DNA of 64,000 nucleotides, from assembly GCA_009193005.1 (NCBI GenBank), contig SDWI01000153.1, forward strand, positions 251,260-315,259, written 5' to 3'. The position numbers and the translations under genes are program-made. This DNA is from Lamellibrachia luymesi (lineage: Eukaryota > Annelida > Polychaeta > Sabellida > Siboglinidae). The notes below the pieces were generated by a model. It did not search any database and was not told where the DNA came from. It worked only from the letters and a program-made list of their open reading frames with translations. Below are positions 59,403 through 64,000 of this stretch, in pieces (position 1 is the stretch's first letter; each line of letters starts with the position of its first letter).

Positions 59403-59856
59403 AATGCGGTGTTTATGTAAACTATTTTATCCTTCTATTTTCTCTAGCAGTTTTATGAACCTCCCGTTATAAGTTTCGATTTGCCACTGTAACAGGTTAT
59501 AGATCATAAGTGCTCAAAATCCGCGGCTAATTCAATATTGAGAGGAAAACAACACGATACACAATCTCGAGTCTAGGACTAAGTACAGCACCCTAAATAG
59601 GTCAGGTCAGTACGTGACACAGATACATGATCAGGACCGATTTTCTTTAAAATTGTAGCCATCCGCTAAACTCTAGGCAGCAATGCAACGCATTATTCTG
59701 TCCATTTGTTGTTGGATTTTCCGGAGACTATGCCTGCCTAAAATGCAAGCGTCGTTGATAAATATCAAGGGGGTGACAATCACGTGCGCAGAAGCTGGCA
59801 CTCCATTGGCCCCAATAACCGAGTAAACGTTTGACATTGTTGAGCTGTCAATCATC

Positions 59857-59886
59857 CAGGAAGCGACCTTTCACGACGCCATTTTC
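59857..59886 (+). promoter_or_regulatory. ETS-like and YY1-type sites upstream of the microprotein gene
   Basis: CAGGAAGC (59857-59864) resembles an ETS site and CGCCATTTT (59878-59886) is a YY1 core. They lie 50-80 bases before the ATG at 59936, with no TATA box, and resemble the pair at 40822. Confidence 0.4.
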
Positions 59887-59935
59887 CGAGGTTTGCTGCA
59901 GTGTAATAAAGGTAGTATCCAGCGATATCTGCAAA

Positions 59936-61000
59936 ATGAAGTTCCTGATCGTCGCTATTCTGCTGCAAGCAGTACTACTTGCATCAGCTCAAGAGAGTGA
60001 GTGTTTCGTTTAATTGTGTGCTACATATCAGAACCATAACTGCTGTTTTAGTGCCAATTGTACTTGGTAAATAACACGGGATAACTTCGATAAGGCAACA
60101 ACCTTGGAAGTTGGTATCCGGCGTAAGACATACTGTCCAAAATCCGTATTTGTACCATATGGCAAATTTGTTCCCACCTTAGATGCAACTAGTGATGCAT
60201 TTCATAGTTTATCGAGAATACTTTAGTGTTAAAAATAAATAATAATAATGGTTGCTTTCAGAAGAAATAGATGTTACATAATCATCTTGCATTCGCCGAT
60301 TCGGTGACCTGTAAAATAAGGCTACAGGTATAAACTTGTGCATGCACAATTTGTATATGAACATGTAGTTGGGATGCCCATAAAATGTGTATTTTATTTT
60401 GATAATACAATTTATTATTTAAATATTTTTTTTGGTTGTAAAACAAAGCAACGATAGCTTACTTTTATTTTCTTTAGAATAAACCATGTAACATACATAA
60501 TGCTAGAACTGGTGTATTTATTAGAAATAGTCATGTATCAGTAGTTCAGATGTCCGTTATTTCACGTATTGTCAATTTATAATNTGATAATACAATTTAT
60601 TATTTAAATATTTTTTTTTGGTTGTAAAACAAAGCAACGATAGCTTACTTTTATTTTCTTTAGAATAAACCATGTAACATACATAATGCTAGAACTGGTG
60701 TATTTATTAGAAATAGTCATGTATCAGTAGTTCAGATGTCCGTTATTTCACGTATTGTCAATTTATAATGTAGTTTATTCATGGCTTGACTAACATGGGT
60801 GATCTAACAGTAGGAAGTGAAAACTGCTCCATTGCACTGTAGTTACACTGAATGTGATTTTTGTAGGCATCAATCCACATCTGGGTGTCAACATCTTCTA
60901 CAATGCTGGACTGGCACTGACTGTGTGCTTTGTGATCCTGGGAACATGCACCGTCGGAGTCAACATCATCCACAACAAGTGTGTGAAGCACCAACAATAA
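59936..61000 (+). CDS. 64-residue microprotein with signal peptide and one membrane segment
   Basis: Exon 59936-59996 starts at an ATG after GCAAA and encodes MKFLIVAILLQAVLLASAQE, a textbook signal peptide (basic n-region, hydrophobic core, A-S-A cleavage motif). It ends in phase 1 at GTGAGT. Exon 60867-61000 (acceptor TTTTTGTAG) restores the frame as SINPHLGVNIFYNAGLALTV then CFVILGTCTVGVNIIHNKCV and KHQQ, stop. Residues about 34-55 form one membrane helix and the tail is short and basic, so a type I single-pass protein with a very short outer part is expected. AATAAA at 61441 completes the gene. Layout resembles small integral membrane proteins such as SMIM30, but I do not claim homology. 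The intron contains the single-N duplication at 60584. Confidence 0.7.
60397..60776. repeat. About 190-bp near-identical pair joined by a single N (likely assembly artefact)
   Basis: GATAATACAATTTATTATTT onward to GTCAATTTATAAT occurs at 60397-60583 and again at 60585-60776, differing mainly in the length of a T run, with one N at 60584. This is the same signature as at 4652. Confidence 0.85.
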
Positions 61001-61440
61001 GATGACCACCTTCACCCAGCTGGTTGGCACACAGGACTGGCTTACGCTACATCATATCCCAAGAGCAAACTGAATCATCCTGCCCAGACAGTGGACAGAT
61101 TTATCCTGTCCATGAGACAGAGACTGTCACTCATCCTGTGCCAGCTGCATGGCTGGATCACATTGCTTAGGCAGCGGGGAATCGTTGCTGCCAATATCCT
61201 GAAAACCAAGTTGATGGCTTTAAAACGAATGTTCTATCAATATCATCCTTGCAATATGAATGAATGCACATTCAACATTACAACTGATAAACAATCTCAG
61301 CTTTGGAAAATATAGCACTTGCTTGATTTAATGTAGCAGTACACCAATTTGCATATATTTCATCAAGCTTATTAATTTTAGTATTAATAGGCACTTGCAT
61401 TCATTAGTCAGTTTGCTGTGAAATATGTCTAGATATTCTG

Positions 61441-61457
61441 AATAAATGTGCTTTATT
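61441..61457. terminator. Back-to-back polyadenylation signals on both strands
   Basis: AATAAA at 61441-61446 serves the plus-strand microprotein gene. TTTATT at 61452-61457 is AATAAA on the minus strand, 12 bases past the stop of the minus-strand frame at 61469. The two signals are six bases apart. Confidence 0.5.
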
Positions 61458-61468
61458 AAGTGGTTTAA

Positions 61469-61705
61469 CTATACAAAATATAAAATCAGTGTCTGTGTCT
61501 GTACGACTGATAGCAGCAGTGACATGATGGGACCCGAGTCTGACTGAAATAGTCTCTTTAGGAGATCCGAGAAGGCAGTTGTGACTACTACGTCCTCACA
61601 GAGTTGCATATAGCGTTTGCTGCCATATATCATCAGTGAGTTCGAGGTAGCTGTGGCAGCATTCACCTCAATGATTGTGTCCGACACAAATCTTGTGTAC
61701 ATCAA
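61469..61705 (-). CDS. Possible last exon of a minus-strand gene
   Basis: The frame reads FVSDTIIEVNAATATSNSLM then YMQLCEDVVVTTAFSDLLKR and SGPIMSLLLSVV to a stop at 61469, with a minus-strand AATAAA just after it. An upstream pyrimidine run (CTGTTTCCTACA) could belong to an acceptor. No family is recognised; support is codon-like content and the poly(A) signal. Confidence 0.3.
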   Translation of the reverse strand: MMYTRFVSDTIIEVNAATATSNSLMIYGSKRYMQLCEDVVVTTAFSDLLKRLFQSDSGPIMSLLLSVVQTQTLILYFV

Positions 61706-63420
61706 ATTGTAGGAAACAGGTCATGTTGAGGAAGAGACTACATACCAGTATGTATGTCCAGTGTATCAGTGTATGTATGTGGCTTCCAGTGCTTATGGTT
61801 GCACAACACTAACCTCAAGGAATGTTTGGAAACGTAGTTATATGCTTGTCACTAAAGTTGCTCAAAATGTGTTTAATGAGTATGTAAATATATAAAAGTA
61901 TTTCATCAGTTCTCCAGCAACAATGTCGGTGTAGAATTTAGTAATTTTGCAGTAGTTTTGAACTTTTTATTATCAAATGTGTAGAATTAAAAACTATAAG
62001 TGTGAAATAGTGGTCTTGCCTTTTGTTGTTAACTCTTTTCACAGTGTGTTACATTCCATGTAAATAGCTAGTCTACATGATTATTAGTAACCAGGGCAGG
62101 CAGTATGACATCAAAGCATTTATGCAATTGTTCTGGGCAAAACAATGAGCTAAAATATGCGTCAAATATTTTCTCATTTAAATTATTTGGTGAAGCGGTA
62201 TGGTGATATTCAATAATGCAACTAATAATAATGCAGTTGTATTGTCTTAATAAAAGGTGGGAACTGCTTTATTGATGAAAGCGCTTGATTAGAGCCACCC
62301 AAGATTTTACCATCTCATGATGCAATATAATCACAGCTTGTCTTTGTATTCCACTGTAAAATCTATAGGTCCATGTGGTAACCCTCTTCCCAAAACAAAG
62401 CCAATTATATAAAACATGACTATTTTTACAACATTGGCATACTAGTCCAAGACTGGACTTAGCTTTTACCAAGTTTCACAGCACACTATACTAGCCTTCG
62501 TACAGATTCAGAGACAGAACTTGCTATTCATGAACAGTCTGCATGAAACTATCAGATATAAACATGTTATGCTGGCGTTTGCATTTCAGAATACAAATAT
62601 AGAGATTTCAATTATTGTAATGTATTGTCTAGTAAACTGAAGTAACACAAAACCACTCACCTGCATTCACCATAACGCTTCAACTGGTCCATGATGTCTG
62701 TAAATTAATCAAGCATAATTAAGCATAAGAATAACGCTTCAAATTACCTAAAATTATGAAATGGCAGAAAACTTCTATGGTAGTTTATTTCTGAAACAGT
62801 GAAATTCTGATAAAAAAAGGTACTGAAGGAAAAACTGAAGGCAATAAGACTAAACATACATCAGTGCTAGTCATACAAACTGCATTATCTTTCTGTTGCC
62901 AAAATAGCTTTTGTAAGGCTTGTCATCTGCAGCTTTCTCATAATTATTTTGCCGAAACGTAGCAAATTCCACCAGCTGAAAGGTTGGCATTAATTTATTG
63001 TATTGTACTAGCATAAGTTGAAAAAAATTGGCTTATTAAATTATTGTTCAAGCTCAATAATTATATTAGTTCTATTCTTGCAAATTAAATGGGGAAAAAT
63101 GCTGATTTTGGGCAAAATAACTCGTAAAAGCTGAAAGTCCACGTTATGAACATAATGACCATAAAAGAATGAACAGTACCATTAATTTGATTAATAAAAC
63201 ATTGCCACTGTTTGAGGTTAATTAACCTTCAACAAATGTTAATTAAATGACAGTGTACTGGACAAATTATATATAAACGCCTCAATTCATTTAGCACACT
63301 ATGAATCAGGTTAGCTGATGTTCAAATCTGTGGATAGTCCAAGTATTATGCACAGTCAGTTTAATAAGAGTATTATACTTAAATTATAAATCCAAATGTT
63401 ATAATATCTAGAGACAGTTT
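61706..63420. other. AT-rich stretch without a supported gene
   Basis: A 67-codon minus-strand frame at 62472-62269 has no features of note. The remainder is AT-rich. Confidence 0.5.
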
Positions 63421-63424
63421 CATA

Positions 63425-63530
63425 TAGAATATGGACTCCATGGAATATGTACCCTGGGGTATGAAGTTTATATAGAATATGTACCCCTGTATGGAATATA
63501 TGTACCCCCTGTATGGAATATATACCCCCC
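63425..63530. repeat. GTATGGAATATATGTACCCCC repeat
   Basis: TATAGAATATGTACCCC and TATGGAATATATGTACCCC units repeat about five times with decay. Confidence 0.7.
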
Positions 63531-63744
63531 TAAGTTCACTACACTAGCATTTTTGTGTATATACTGTTTTATTGTAACATTATTTCAGGATGTATGTATA
63601 TTATGTATCTACCATTTATGTAGACACAGAACAAGACATTAATTAACCAAGATTAATGAATTACTAGAACATGAAATAATTATCAGTGATCATAGTTTGT
63701 AATACATCAAATGAAAGTTGAGGAGCTTGGCAATCACTGCATAT

Positions 63745-64000
63745 CAGGGTTCGAAATTCGACAAATTATCTACTTGTCCAACGGACAAGTAGAATCAATA
63801 ATTCACATGTCCATACAGCAATTAACTTGTGCCATGGAAAACTAACAGAACCTACAAAGTAGCAAACTTTAAAAACTGTCATCAATTAACAAATTAAATG
63901 TATTAGTGATTTTTAGCTATCTGTGCTGTAAATGGCTCGGTTGTCCCACGGAAAACCAGTAGGAACAGATTCACTTGTCCGACGGTTGTTTAACTTGTCC
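63745..64000. mobile_element. Left end of a hAT-like element running out of the window
   Basis: CAGGGTTCGAAATTCGAC at 63745 has the CAG-G start of many hAT terminal repeats. CTACTTGTCC-AAC-GGACAAGTAG at 63770-63792 is a perfect small palindrome. ACTTGTCC with GACGG or CACGG recurs near 63940-64000. The other end is beyond the window. Confidence 0.5.

Noticed and set aside
59673..59855. 60-codon minus-strand frame divergent from the microprotein gene
   Set aside because: Protein-like stretch (HSLRKIQQQMDRIMR), but no donor, poly(A) signal or family. Kept only as a note.

Overview
The window reads as nuclear DNA of an invertebrate animal. Genes are split by GT-AG introns of about 0.3-3 kb, the base composition is AT-rich, and the genes that can be recognised are metazoan (a FER/FES-type tyrosine kinase, a CAPN5/6-type calpain, an AEN-type exonuclease). 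The sequence is crowded with decayed CR1-like and RTE-like LINE ends, hAT-type and Mutator-like DNA transposon pieces, tRNA-derived SINEs and many minisatellites. I cannot name the species. Two single-N joins flanked by near-identical sequence, and a perfect palindrome running into an N gap, suggest a draft assembly of a heterozygous genome. There is no prokaryotic, organellar or viral gene set and no CRISPR array. Layout, left to right: 0-4 kb holds the last five exons of a FER/FES kinase (+). 4-11 kb is intergenic with LINE and SINE relics. 11.1-20.3 kb holds a complete 12-exon calpain (+) preceded by a TATA box and a CRE. Three of the calpain's four key catalytic positions are changed. Its introns carry a 55-bp minisatellite, five LINE 3' ends and a foldback element. 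20.3-29.2 kb is a transposon graveyard: long inverted arms enclose a LINE, which is split by a hAT-type element, which is itself split by a Mutator-like element with a 9-bp target duplication. A 51-bp minisatellite follows. 29.2-32.5 kb holds a four-exon DEDDh exonuclease of AEN type (+). 35.6-40.5 kb holds an unrecognised spliced gene whose exon phases fit, ending near a palindrome and a gap. 40.5-50 kb is mostly repeats, with an ETS/YY1-type promoter motif pair and two phase-compatible exons of unknown identity. 50-52.8 kb holds a frameshifted transposase relic on the minus strand (DGT, GGD and CxxC motifs plus a SAP-like tail). Its first codons lie in a tandem duplication next to a SINE. 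54-55.5 kb holds a possible COR-domain exon (ROCO family) carrying a frame-breaking 58-bp triplication. 57-58.3 kb is repeats. 58.3-59.4 kb holds two possible minus-strand exons. 59.9-61.5 kb holds a complete two-exon gene for a 64-residue secreted or single-pass membrane microprotein (+). 63.7 kb to the end is the start of a hAT-like element. The genes do not form an obvious pathway; they are neighbours in a repeat-rich chromosome. I found no convincing new multi-gene system. The most interesting objects are the triad-disrupted calpain with a GC splice donor, the microprotein gene, the nested transposons, the unrecognised 35.6-40.5 kb gene and the transposase relic.
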